In this document: one piece after another, positions 9,520-19,035 of the stretch
Layout of the letters: the number at the start of each line of letters is the position of its first letter
Position numbering within the stretch: position 1 is the first letter of the stretch
Assembly: GCF_001281045.1 (NCBI RefSeq)
Contig: NZ_CP012622.1
Location: 248,001-312,000 of the forward strand
DNA: 64,000 bases
From: Spiroplasma cantharicola
GTDB lineage: Bacteria > Bacillota_I > Bacilli_A > Mycoplasmatales > Mycoplasmataceae
Direction of reading: 5' to 3'
Made by a program: the position numbers and the translations under genes
Notes under the pieces: generated by a model
What the model saw: the letters and a program-made list of their open reading frames with translations, nothing else
The model's database searches: none
What the model was told of the DNA's origin: nothing

Positions 9520-11148
9520 ATGAAAGGATTAACTTTTAAAAAAGAAAAAAATATTGATAAAATCGATATAAAAAAATCTAAAAAAAATTTGCTAAATAAA
9601 TTTCAAAAATTGGGAAGAACATTTATGTTACCAATAGCAATGCTAGCTTTCTGTGGTATTTTATTAGGAATTGGTGCTTCACTTACTTCTAATGCAACAA
9701 TTATACAAATACCTTGATTAAAAACTAGAGGATTATATGATTTCTTTGTATTGCTTAAAACTATTGGAGCAATTGGTTTTACATTTTTACCATTTATGTT
9801 TGCTATGGCAATTCCAATTGGTTTAGCTTCTGATAATCAAGGTTCTGCTGCTTTCAGTGGTTTTATTGGTTATGTGACTATGCTTTTTGTAATTAACTTT
9901 ACATTAAATGTTTTACCAGAAAATTTAACATCTGAGGGAACATTCATTGGTAAATCAACACAATCCATATTGGGAATCAAAACAATGGATATTGGAGTTT
10001 TGGGAGCTATCTTTGTTGGTCTCTTAGTATATTGACTGCACGAAAAATTTCAATATATTAGTTTACCTAATGCAATATCTTTTTGAGGTGGTACAAGATT
10101 TGTTCCAATAATTTCTTTATTAATATTTTCAGCAATAGCAATACCAACAACTTTTATTTGACCTTGTTTTAATCAATTGATATTTTGAATTGGCTTAGGT
10201 GTACAAAAAGTAGACTGGTTTGGTCCATTTCTATATAGATTTACAGAAAGTTTAGTAAGACCTACGGGAATGCACCATGTTATTAATACAATAGTTAGAT
10301 TTTCAGCAGTTGGTGGAACAATTATTCTTCCAAGTGGTGAAAAGATCACAGGGGCATTAAATATTTTTTATAAAGAATTAGAATTGGGATTACCAATCTC
10401 AGCATCTGCAACTAGATTTTTATCTCAAGGTTATATGCCAACAGTAATGTTTGGTTTGCCAATGGCAGCAATTGCCATTTATATTCTTGCAGAAAAAGAA
10501 CAAAAGAAAATGGTCAAGTCAGTTATTATTCCAGGAATAGTTGCTAGTGTTGTAGGGGGAATTACAGAACCATTAGAATTTTTATTTCTTTTTGTAGCAC
10601 CATTATTATACTTAGTCCATTGTTTCTATATTGGATTAGCCTATATGTTTGTGGGGTTATTACAAGTAAAAATTGGAAATACTGATGGTAATATTATTGA
10701 TTTTATAGTATTTGGTTTAATGCAAGGATTAGTTACAAAATGATACTATATATTATTAGTTGGTCCAATTTGAGGTGTGTTATACTTTTCAACATTTTAT
10801 TTCTATATAAAATATAGAGATGTAAAGACTATTGGAAGAACAGAATTAAGTGAAGAAGAAAAAATTACTTTAATAAGCAATGATAAAAAAGAACAGATCA
10901 GTACCTCAGATGAAATTGCAATTAAATATATTGAGTTATTAGGTGGTAAGGAAAATATAAAAACTTTAAATAACTGTTATACACGTTTAAGAATTACTTT
11001 AAACAAACCTAAAAATATTTCTCAAGAAGAAGTAAAAGAATTAGGAGCAATAGCTATTAAGTATATTGATGACTATAATATTCAAATAATAATTGGTCCG
11101 AAAGTGGAAAAACTAAAAAATGAAATAGCAAAAACAATAAGGAACTAG
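9520..11148 (+). CDS. malX: MalX-type PTS EIICB
   Basis: A membrane permease and phosphotransferase of 542 residues. The middle closely follows E. coli MalX: RPTGMHHVINTIVRF, SATRFLSQG, GGITEPLEFLFLFVAP and IGNTDGNIIDFIVFG. A C-terminal EIIB domain (about 460-540) holds the phospho-Cys486 in NNCYTRLRI. There is no EIIA domain. AAAGGAAT ribosome binding site 9 bases before the ATG. MalX of E. coli can carry glucose and maltose, but its natural substrate is unsettled. The gene is followed after 8 bases by a MalY-like lyase, the same pairing as in enterobacteria, which strengthens the assignment. Confidence 0.93.
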
Positions 11149-11156
11149 GTGATAAA

Positions 11157-12350
11157 ATGAACAAGAGCTTTAACAAAAAAATAGATAGATCAAAAAGTAA
11201 TGAAAGAAAATGGTCAATTGAATATTTAGAAGAAAATTATAAAATTGATTTTTCAAAAAAATTTTACAATCTTTCAATTGCCGATTTGGACTTTCAAACT
11301 CCAAAACCTATTGTAAAATCTATAATTTCAAGAGCAAAGAAAAAAACCTATAGTTATACTTATACAGAAAAAAAATCACTTCAAGCAATTCAGATTTGAT
11401 ATAAAAAAATGCATGAAATTAATTTAAAAACTGATTTAATAAAGTTAGTTCACGGAACTGTAAATGCAATGTTTGAAGTTGTTAAATGTTTTACAAAAGA
11501 AAAGGAATCAGTTCTAATTCAATCTCCTATATATCAACCATTTGAAAGATCAATTATTAAAACAAAAAGAAATGTAATATATAATAATCTAATTTATAGA
11601 GATGATAATTATTACATTGACTTTGTTGATTTTGAAAATAAAATTGTAAAAAACAAAATAAAATTATTCTTATGATGTAATCCTCATAATCCTGGAGGTA
11701 GGGTTTGAGAACAAGAAGAAATACTTAAAATTATAGAAATTTGTAATAAAAATAAAGTACTAATATTTTCTGATGAAGTTCATGGTGATTTAGTTTTAAA
11801 TCAAAAGCATAATTCTTTACTAAATTACTCAAATTTAATAAAAGATTTTATAGTCTGTAATTCACCAAATAAAACTTTTAATTTGGGAGGATTGAAGGGT
11901 TCATATATGATTTGTTCTAATAAAAATATATTTGAACAAATATCTAATCAATATGAAATTGATTCGCTTACATCGCCAAATATTTTTTTTCAACCAGCAC
12001 TAATAAGTGCTTATACAAATAACTATTCTTATAATTGATTAAAAAAATTGAAAGAATATATTTATTCAAATTATACTTTTTTAAAACAGCAATTATCTAA
12101 TTTTCAAAATTTAGAAATAATGCAAATGCAAGCTTCATATTTAGTTTGGATAAAATTTAAATCTAAGTTAAGTTTAAAGGACATAAAACAACAATTTATA
12201 GATAATAATTTAATATTGAGCTTTTCAGATGATTTTGCTGATTGTAAAGACAATTGAATAAGACTAAATATTGGTATAAATAAAAAAACTTTAAAGCAAG
12301 TTGTAAACAAATTAAAATTAGTAGTATTTAACATAAAAGGAGAAAAATAA
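11157..12350 (+). CDS. malY: MalY/PatB-type PLP-dependent C-S lyase
   Basis: A cytoplasmic fold-type I pyridoxal-phosphate enzyme of 397 residues. The PLP lysine is K239 in NSPNKTFNLGGLKGS. The cofactor-stacking and aspartate region reads WCNPHNPGGRVW and ILIFSDEVHGDL. Family members cleave cystathionine or cysteine conjugates to pyruvate, ammonia and a thiol by beta-elimination; in E. coli MalY also dampens MalT, which is not expected here. Five UGA Trp codons interrupt it under the standard code. It begins 8 bases after malX and ends immediately before ridA, so the three genes form one operon. Confidence 0.9.
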
Positions 12351-12725
12351 ATGAAAGTAATTAATACTGTAAAAGCACCAAAGGCAATTGGGCCGTATTC
12401 ACAAGCAATTTTAACTAATGACAATTTTCTATATGTTTCTGGGCAATTAGGATTAAACCCTCAAACAATGATTTTAGAAGACAATATTGAACTGCAGACA
12501 AGAAGAGTTTTTGAAAATATTGATGAAATATTAAAAGAGGCAAATTTTGATAGAAATGACATAATTAAAACTATGGTTTTAATAGATAATATGGCTGATT
12601 TTGATGTAATTAATCAGATATATGGAGAGTATTTTGGCAATCATAAACCAGCAAGAAGTGCATTTGAGGTCTCAAAACTGCCAAAAAATGGTTTAATTGA
12701 GATTGAAGTTATTGCTAAAAAATAA
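12351..12725 (+). CDS. ridA: RidA-type enamine/imine deaminase
   Basis: A small cytoplasmic protein of 124 residues, standard for the YjgF/YER057c/UK114 family. N-terminal PKAIGPYSQAI and C-terminal GNHKPARSAFEVSKLP (with the key Arg that binds the substrate carboxylate) are clear. RidA hydrolyses 2-aminoacrylate and related reactive enamines released by PLP enzymes. Its ATG follows the malY stop with no gap, so it is translationally coupled to the lyase whose by-product it would neutralise. Confidence 0.95.
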   Translation: MKVINTVKAPKAIGPYSQAILTNDNFLYVSGQLGLNPQTMILEDNIELQTRRVFENIDEILKEANFDRNDIIKTMVLIDNMADFDVINQIYGEYFGNHKPARSAFEVSKLPKNGLIEIEVIAKK

Positions 12726-12765
12726 ACTTTTTATCAATATTTTTAAATATTTTTTTAAATAATAT

Positions 12766-12793
12766 TTGAAATAACAAAAAACTATATTATAAT
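12766..12793 (+). promoter_or_regulatory. Promoter of the infC operon
   Basis: -35 TTGAAA (12766-12771), 16-base spacer, -10 TATAAT (12788-12793). This is the best consensus sigma-A promoter in the window. It precedes the structured leader of infC-rpmI-rplT. Confidence 0.75.
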
Positions 12794-12799
12794 AATTAA

Positions 12800-12928
12800 G
12801 GTTTAAAGAAAGAAGCGCACAGCTCACCGTAATTTGTAAAGAAACGGTATAAAACTTATTTATTATCTATATATAAAATAAATAAATTTTAAGTGTGCTC
12901 CTAATCTTTTAACGGCACACTTTTTATT
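12800..12928 (+). promoter_or_regulatory. L20-type ribosomal leader with alternative terminator
   Basis: The 5' untranslated region can fold two ways. GTGTGC (12893-12898) can pair with GCGCAC (12815-12820), enclosing an ACCGT/ACGGT hairpin and an ACTTATTTATT helix. Alternatively it can pair with GCACAC (12915-12920) to make a hairpin followed by five T. The choice between anti-terminator and terminator just before infC, with L20 encoded in the operon, matches the known Firmicutes L20 leader, where L20 protein represses its own operon. Confidence 0.75.
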
Positions 12929-12939
12929 TCGGAGGACAA

Positions 12940-13470
12940 ATGGCAGACAATAAAAAAATAATAACAGATTTTGTAAATAGAGAAATTAGAGCAAAACAGA
13001 TTTTAATTATTAATGATGATGGGACTAAAAATGGTCCATTAAACAAATTTGAAGCTTTAAAATTAGCAGAAGAAGCAGGTTTAGACCTACTTCAAGTTGG
13101 TATGCAAGATAGTAATACAGCTATTGCTAAAATACTTGATTATGGTAAGTTCAAATATGAACAAAAACGTAAGCAAAAAGAAAATAAGAAAAATCAAGTA
13201 AAAGTTGAAAATAAAGAAATTCGTTTAACAGTAGGAATTGGAGAGCATGATCTAGATACTAAGGCTAGAAAAGCAAGAGAATTCTTATTACAAGGCGATA
13301 GAGTTAAAGTCTCATTAAAATTTAAGGGTAGAGAAATAACTTTTCAAGAATTTGGTAAAGAAACATTAGATAAATTCTTTACAAAAATTGAAGATATTGC
13401 AAAAGTTGAAAAAGAAGCCAAACTAAATACAAGATTCTTAGATATGTATGTAGTGCCAAAAAAAGGTTAA
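12940..13470 (+). CDS. infC: Translation initiation factor IF-3
   Basis: 176 residues, normal length. The N-terminal domain begins [17 protein letters not shown] and the C-terminal domain has [27 protein letters not shown]-3 binds the 30S subunit, prevents premature 50S joining and checks start codons. GGAGGA ribosome binding site 5 bases before the ATG. First gene of infC-rpmI-rplT. Confidence 0.98.
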   Translation: MADNKKIITDFVNREIRAKQILIINDDGTKNGPLNKFEALKLAEEAGLDLLQVGMQDSNTAIAKILDYGKFKYEQKRKQKENKKNQVKVENKEIRLTVGIGEHDLDTKARKAREFLLQGDRVKVSLKFKGREITFQEFGKETLDKFFTKIEDIAKVEKEAKLNTRFLDMYVVPKKG

Positions 13471-13489
13471 TTATAGGAGGAGAGAATTT

Positions 13490-13684
13490 ATGCCAAAAAT
13501 GAAAACAAAAAGCTCTTTAGCAAAAAGAGTTAAAAAAACTGGTGCAGGTAAATTAAAAAGAGGTAAAGCTTATAGATCTCATTTAGCACAAAATAAAACA
13601 ACAAAGCAAAAAAGACATTTGAAAAAAGCAACTTTCGTCTCAGCTGGAGATATGAAACGTCTAAAAGGATTATTACAAAACTAG
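13490..13684 (+). CDS. rpmI: Ribosomal protein L35
   Basis: 64 residues, very basic, beginning [18 protein letters not shown], the standard L35 signature, with the typical KRLKGLL near the C-terminus. AGGAGG ribosome binding site. Structural component of the 50S subunit; lies between infC and rplT. Confidence 0.98.
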   Translation: MPKMKTKSSLAKRVKKTGAGKLKRGKAYRSHLAQNKTTKQKRHLKKATFVSAGDMKRLKGLLQN

Positions 13685-13697
13685 GAGGTAGAACAAT

Positions 13698-14063
13698 ATG
13701 GCAAGAGTAAAATTTGGTAAAGTAACTAGATCAAGAAGAAAACGTTGAATCAAAAGAGCAAAAGGTTACTATGGAACAAAAAAAGCAAACTATAAAAAGG
13801 CTCATGAACAAGTTGTACGTTCTATGGCCTATGCTTTTGTTGGGCGTAAACTTAAAAAACGTGATTTTAGAAAATTATGAATTATTCGTATAAATGCAGC
13901 AGTTAGACCATTAGGACTAAGTTATTCAAAATTTATGAATGGTTTAAAATTAGCTGGAATTGATATTAACAGAAAAATGTTATCAGAATTAGCAATTCAC
14001 GAACCAAAACAATTTGAATCAATCGTAACTTCATCTAAAAAAGCTTTAGAAGCTAAAAAATAA
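13698..14063 (+). CDS. rplT: Ribosomal protein L20
   Basis: 121 residues beginning [17 protein letters not shown], followed by [19 protein letters not shown] and the C-terminal globular part [26 protein letters not shown]17 and the Trp in KLWIIRINAA are UGA codons. It assembles early on 23S rRNA and is the probable repressor acting at the leader at 12800-12928. AGGAGG ribosome binding site. Confidence 0.98.
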
Positions 14064-14065
14064 TC

Positions 14066-14093
14066 TAAATGAGCAAAATCAGCTCATTTTTTT
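14066..14093 (+). terminator. Terminator of the infC operon
   Basis: AAATGAGC / GCTCATTT stem with a seven-base loop and seven T, directly after rplT. Confidence 0.9.
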
Positions 14094-14098
14094 AATTG

Positions 14099-14107
14099 TG
14101 TTAAAAT
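14099..14107 (+). promoter_or_regulatory. Extended -10 promoter
   Basis: TGTTAAAAT (TGnTAWAAT) six bases after the rplT terminator T-tract and 28 bases before the start of the next gene. Confidence 0.5.
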
Positions 14108-14134
14108 TATATTGCTTAAAAGAAGAGGTATTAT

Positions 14135-14455
14135 ATGGCAAAAATATTAGAAAATAATAAAATTGAATTTTCAAAAGAAGATATGAAAGCAGCTTGAAAT
14201 AATTCTCCTAAATTAATTAATAGAGACGAAGATGAATTTAGATTATGTTTTATATGTAAATTTTTTATGGACCATTCGAAATTTGAAAAGGGAGATTTTT
14301 CATGAGTTTGTGAGTTTATTGATCTTAAGAATTTAAGATTAACACCTGATAATTTAATTGCAATCCACCCACAATGTAGAGAATTTAGACATAAAGATGA
14401 TTGTTCTAAAATAGTTAAAAAAATAAAAGCAACACAATGAAGTGCTGCTAATTAG
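14135..14455 (+). CDS. Small Cys-rich protein, unknown
   Basis: 106 residues. Cys pair CFIC (38-41 region) is followed by WVCEF, HPQCREFRHKDDC, giving about five Cys and several His that could bind a metal. Acidic N-terminus, no membrane segment. AGAGG ribosome binding site 8 bases before the ATG. It has its own promoter and terminator, so it is a single-gene unit. The three UGA Trp codons are all in-frame. Family not recognised; it somewhat resembles the small CxxC protein at 6153 in composition only. Confidence 0.6.
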
Positions 14456-14456
14456 T

Positions 14457-14481
14457 TAAAACTTTATTTAAAGTTTTTTTT
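14457..14481. terminator. Terminator between convergent genes
   Basis: AAACTTT / AAAGTTT stem followed by eight T just after the Cys-rich gene. The T-run reaches the final codon of trpS on the other strand. Confidence 0.7.
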
Positions 14482-15493
14482 ATTTTCTTTTATAATTTAA
14501 ACCAGTTAAATTTTTTACTTTAGTTAACTTTTTACTTGCTAGTTTGCGAGCTTTTTCTGCGCCTTGTTCCAACCAAGAATCCACTAAATCAGAGTTGAAT
14601 AGTTCTTTAAATTTTAGTTGAATTTTTTCTAATAAATTAACAACAACATTTGAAACTTCATCTTTTAGAATTCCATAGTCTTTATTTTTAAAGAATTTTT
14701 CTGCTTCTTCAATTGAAATATTTTTTAAAGCTGAATAAATTGTTAATAGATTACTTACACCAGGTTTATTTTCAACATCATATTTAATTATATTTTCTGA
14801 ATCAGTTACAGCTGATTTAATTTTCTTTTTAACTTCATTTATATCATCTAAAAGAGCAATAAAACCTTTAGGATTAGCTCCAGATTTTGACATTTTTTTT
14901 GTAGGATCTTGCAAGTCCATTATTTTTGATCCAACTTTTGGAGTGTAATCACCAGGAATGGTAAACATTTCTCCAAACTTATTATTCATTCTTTCTGCAA
15001 TATTTCTTGTTAATTCAATATGTTGTTTTTGATCTTTTCCAACAGGTACAAATTCAGCGTCATAAAGCAAAATATCTGCTGCCATTAAAGCTGGATATGT
15101 TAGTAAACCAGTAGGTATGAATTCAGTTCCATTTTCAGATTTAACCTTAGTAGATTTATCTTTGAATTGAGTCATTCTTTGCAATTCACCAATTGTAGTG
15201 TTACATGTTAAAATTCATCCTAATTGTGTATGTTCTAAAACATCACTTTGTAAAAAAATTGTTGATTTTTTAGGATCCATTCCACAAGCGAAATATAAAG
15301 TAACCATTTCTTTAATATTTTTTCTCAAAATATCTTTATCAATTGGTGTAGTTATTCCGTGAAGATTTGCAACAAAGACATACATTTCAAATTCATCTTG
15401 TAAAGCTACAAAATTTTTCATAGCTCCAATATAGTTTCCTAATGTCATTTTTCCTGTAGTGGTTATTCCTGATAACATTCTTTTTTTATTCAT
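14480..15493 (-). CDS. trpS: Tryptophanyl-tRNA synthetase
   Basis: A class I aminoacyl-tRNA synthetase of 337 residues, normal length. It has TTGKMTLGNYIGAM (the HIGH-equivalent region, about residues 12-25), the tryptophan-pocket segment DILLYDAEFVPVGKDQKQHIELTR and the ATP-loop KKMSKSGANPK. Residues between LEHTQLG and LQRMTQFKD are joined across one UGA. In this organism the enzyme must charge tRNAs that read both UGG and UGA. Single leftward gene, divergent from nadK, with a 97-base gap. Confidence 0.97.
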
Positions 15494-15590
15494 AATTATT
15501 TGCTCCTTGATTTACATTTAATATTATACAATCTTTATATATTTTTCTCCTAAAAATAAGTAAAATTAATAATAGTTTAGAGGTGATATA

Positions 15591-16400
15591 ATGCTTTCGT
15601 TTAGTATTATTAAAAATGACTATAAAGCAACAAAAGAAGTTGTTTCTCATTTAAAAGAAAAATTAGAATCTAGAGGATGAACTTACAATGAAAAGTTACC
15701 AAATTATATTTTTATATTTGGAGGAGATGGAACTTTTCTAAAAGCAGTATCAAGATATAAGGATCAAATTGATAAAGTAAAATTTGTTCCTTTCAAATCA
15801 GGGGGTATTGGTTTTTATACAAATAAAAATAGAATAGAAAACCTTGATGCTACAATTGAATTAATTGAAAAAAATAAGTTTAATATAAACAATTTTGAAT
15901 TATTAGAAATTAAAACTAAATCTCAAAAGCTGATTGCTGCGAATGAAATAAAAATACTTAATGAAAAGACACCTTTATATGTTGAGATTTATATAAATGA
16001 TGAATTCTTAGAGAAATTTCATGGTACAGGGCTTGTTGTATCAACTTCAAATGGAAGTAGTGGATATATGAAATCTGCTGGTGGAGCAGTAATTCTTTCA
16101 CGAACAAGTCAGATTTATCAATTGCAAGAATTAGTTCCTGTAAGTACTAATAAATTCAGAACACTAAATGCTCCTTTAATTTTGAATAATAAATATGTAT
16201 TAAAATTAAAGTTCGAAGCTAAATCAAATGAAATAATGATTATTGATACTGTCGAATACCCAGTTAATGATTTAGAAATTGAAATAAAACCTTCAAAAAT
16301 AAATATTAAAGTTGTAACTGATATCAGCAACTCTAAAAATACAAGTAAAATTCAAATACTAAGAGATATCTTTATTAAAGATAAGGAAGTGATTGAATAA
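15591..16400 (+). CDS. nadK: NAD kinase
   Basis: Makes NADP from NAD and ATP. 269 residues. The ATP-binding GGDGTF motif is present (FGGDGTFLKAV, about residue 46). The second signature reads GTGLVVSTSNGSSGYMKSAGG; most members have GDGLxVSTPTGSTAY, so a few family residues differ. AGAGGTGAT ribosome binding site. The downstream gene overlaps its stop by one base (TAATG). Confidence 0.9.
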
Positions 16401-16768
16401 TGAATAATATTTTATATATTGTTATTGCCATTTTATTTGTTATTTGTTTTATTTCTTTATTTCTTTATTTCTCAACAGTGAGTATGTTAAAGAAGAGAAA
16501 AGAAAAATTTGGAATAAATTCAATTGAAAAGGGTGCAACTATTTATGAAAAAATTCTAGATGAAATTGGCACAATTGAAAATATTGACGGTATTAAAGAG
16601 CAAAAAATAATGGTTTTATCAAAAGAGTTAGTAAATTTAAATAACTTGAAAAAATTAAAAATAAAAGCAGAATTTGAAGAAAAACAATTAACTTTAACTT
16701 CAAAGGAATTTTCGATTAAATTATTTTTGAAAAAATTATCAAATGAATTAAAAAATAAGATAAATTAA
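16400..16768 (+). CDS. Single-pass membrane protein, unknown
   Basis: 122 residues. One hydrophobic helix (about 3-28) is followed by a basic patch (KKRKEKFG) and a charged, partly helical cytoplasmic region. The ATG overlaps the nadK stop, so translation is coupled to it. No family recognised. Confidence 0.7.
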   Translation: MNNILYIVIAILFVICFISLFLYFSTVSMLKKRKEKFGINSIEKGATIYEKILDEIGTIENIDGIKEQKIMVLSKELVNLNNLKKLKIKAEFEEKQLTLTSKEFSIKLFLKKLSNELKNKIN

Positions 16769-16781
16769 TTATCTTATTTTT
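16751..16781. terminator. Bidirectional terminator overlapping two stop codons
   Basis: AAAAATAAGATAA / TTATCTTATTTTT stem with a five-base loop. It covers the last codons of both convergent genes, whose stops abut at 16768/16769. Confidence 0.75.
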
Positions 16782-17071
16782 CTTTTATATTTATAAATTC
16801 CACCATCAAGGGTTTTGGCATTATACCCTTGCTCTTCTAAAAATCTAGCAACTTCACCACTTCTATTTCCTGCGTTACATACAGTTACAATTGGCTTATT
16901 TTCAGGATTTTTTTCTTTTAGAATGTTTTGATAATTTCTTAGAAACTTATCAATATGAACGTTTATTGCTCAATCAAAATGAGGCAGAGTCTTAAACTCA
17001 GTTTCTGTTCTAACATCTAAAGTGAAATATTTATCATGATTTAAAGAATAATCTTCTACTGAAATATACAT
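16769..17071 (-). CDS. Rhodanese-like protein
   Basis: A single rhodanese domain of 100 residues. FTLDVRTETEF is the family's first motif, and the active-site loop is CNAGNRSGEVARFL with catalytic Cys near residue 66. These proteins carry persulfide sulfur, for example for thiouridine or Fe-S work, but the acceptor here is unknown. GAGAGGAT ribosome binding site on the minus strand. One UGA Trp codon. Confidence 0.88.
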
Positions 17072-17234
17072 ATAAATTTCATCCTCTCTCAATAAGATTT
17101 TATTCTTTTATTTTAAAAAAACTTTACTTTAAGTATAAATAAATTATAATTAAAGAGAATTCAATTCTGGTTAACGTTTATTAAAAAAATTAAACAAAAT
17201 AATAAGAAGAAAATAAAAAATAAGGAGAAAAAAT

Positions 17235-18950
17235 ATGGCAGATATTAAATTTATGGCCCTTGGTGGGCAAGACGAAAGAGGTAAAAATATTTTTGTTATT
17301 AGTGTTAATGATAACTTATATATTTTTGATGCAGGAATTAAATTTCCAGAAAGAAGTGTATTAGGAATTGATGTAATAATCCCAAATTTTGATTTTTTGA
17401 AGGCGAATGCCAAAAAAATCAAAGGAATTTTCCTTTCAAATCCAAGCTCAAATAATTCCGGAGCAATTAGTTATATTTTAAGAGAAATTGATGTACCTGT
17501 TTATTGTAATGAACTTACAACAACTATTTTAAAATATAGAAACTTAAAATATAGAATAAAAAATAGAGAAAATAACTTCAAAATAATTAATGATAAAGAC
17601 GTCATTAATTTTGGAGATGTAAAAGTAGAGGCATTTAGAACAACAGCTGCATTTCCAGAATCTTATGGTTTTGCAATTCATACTCAAGATGGTGTTATTG
17701 TTTATGCTGGAGATTATATTATTGATGGAAATGAACAATCATATTTTTCAACAGATATGAATCATCTAAACCAAATTGCTCAAAAAGGAGTATTGGCTTT
17801 AATTAGTGATGCTGAATATGCTTCAAGAATAGGTTACACTGTTCCAAATCATAGGATTGAAAAATTTATTGCAGCACCAATAAAAGATAAAAAGAGACGT
17901 TTGATTTTAGGAATGTTTGAAGAGGATGTTTTTAAGTTATTTGAAATAATAAAACAAGCAAAAGCAAATGATAGAAAAATAGCAATTTATGGAAAAACTA
18001 TTACTAAGGTTGTTGAATCTAAAGTAATACAAGAAAGTTTAAATATTACTGAAAAAGATATTATCTCTATTGAAGAATTTATGAAATCACAAGATGGAAT
18101 TTTATTGTTAACTGGAGCAGGAGATCTGTTATATGCAAGACTTGCAAAAATTGCTGCGGGAAATGATGATAAAGTTGAATTTACTGAAAATGATACTATT
18201 ATTTTAGCAACTCCTCCAGCAGCTGGAGTTGAAAAAAGACACGCTGAAATTCTTGATGAATTATCAAGAACAAATGCCAAGTTAATTTCTTTAACTGAAA
18301 AAAATATTTGATCTATGAGAGCTAGTTATGAAGATATAAAATTGATGACTAGAATTATGAAACCTAAATCATTCATACCAATTAAAGGATTGTATAAAGA
18401 TTTTTTAAGTGCTGAAAGAGCTGCAATAGAAGCTGGCGTGGACAAGAAAAATATTCAACTAATTAATAATGGTCAAATTCTTAAAATTAATGATGGGGGA
18501 AAATTAGTTATTGGTGCTGACTCAATTAAAACAGCAGATGTTTATGTTGATGGAATTGGAGTTGGTGATATTGGAGCAGTTGTTTTAAATGAAAGAAAAC
18601 AACTTGCAACAGATGGGGCAGTTATTATTGGAGCAAATATAAATAATAAAACTAAAGAGTTAATATCTCTAATTGATATTCAAATGAGAGGTGTTATTTA
18701 CATCACTGATGAAAATCCAATTTTTAAATTAATGCAAAAACAAATAATTGATATTTTAGAGAAATATAAAAATGAAGCAAAATCAAAACCAGCTAGTTTC
18801 GATTTAAATGCAATTAAAAAAGAGATTGTTTCAAGAATAAGAAGTACTTTAAAACAAGAAACAGGAAAGCAACCTATTGTTTTAGTAATAATTAATGAAT
18901 TAGATGGTTCATTTTTTGAACCAAAAATGGTGAAATCAAAAAACTCATAG
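17235..18950 (+). CDS. RNase J-family protein lacking the metal-binding motif
   Basis: 571 residues, full RNase J length: metallo-beta-lactamase core, beta-CASP region and C-terminal domain in order. The family HGHEDH motif is replaced by NPSSNN (residues 69-74). The later conserved HVSGHA and PVHGEYR regions read WSMRASYED and PIKGLYKDF. So the metal ligands I can locate are missing, as in RNase J2-type partners that support an active RNase J1. It probably works in an RNase J heterodimer in mRNA decay and rRNA maturation. AAGGAG ribosome binding site. Confidence 0.85.
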
Positions 18951-18966
18951 TTCCATGAGTTTTTTT
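18938..18966 (+). terminator. Terminator after the RNase J-like gene
   Basis: AAAAACTCAT / ATGAGTTTTT stem with a six-base loop and T-run; overlaps the stop codon. Confidence 0.85.
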
Positions 18967-19035
18967 GCTATTTGATGTAAAAAAAGGTTAAAATATATTA
19001 AAATCATATGGTAAGGGCATAATTAAGGTGAAATA

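Noticed and set aside
12826-12848. Possible tRNA-like or T-box element before infC
   Set aside because: The ACCGT/ACGGT hairpin fits within the L20-type leader, and no T-box sequence or specifier stem is visible.
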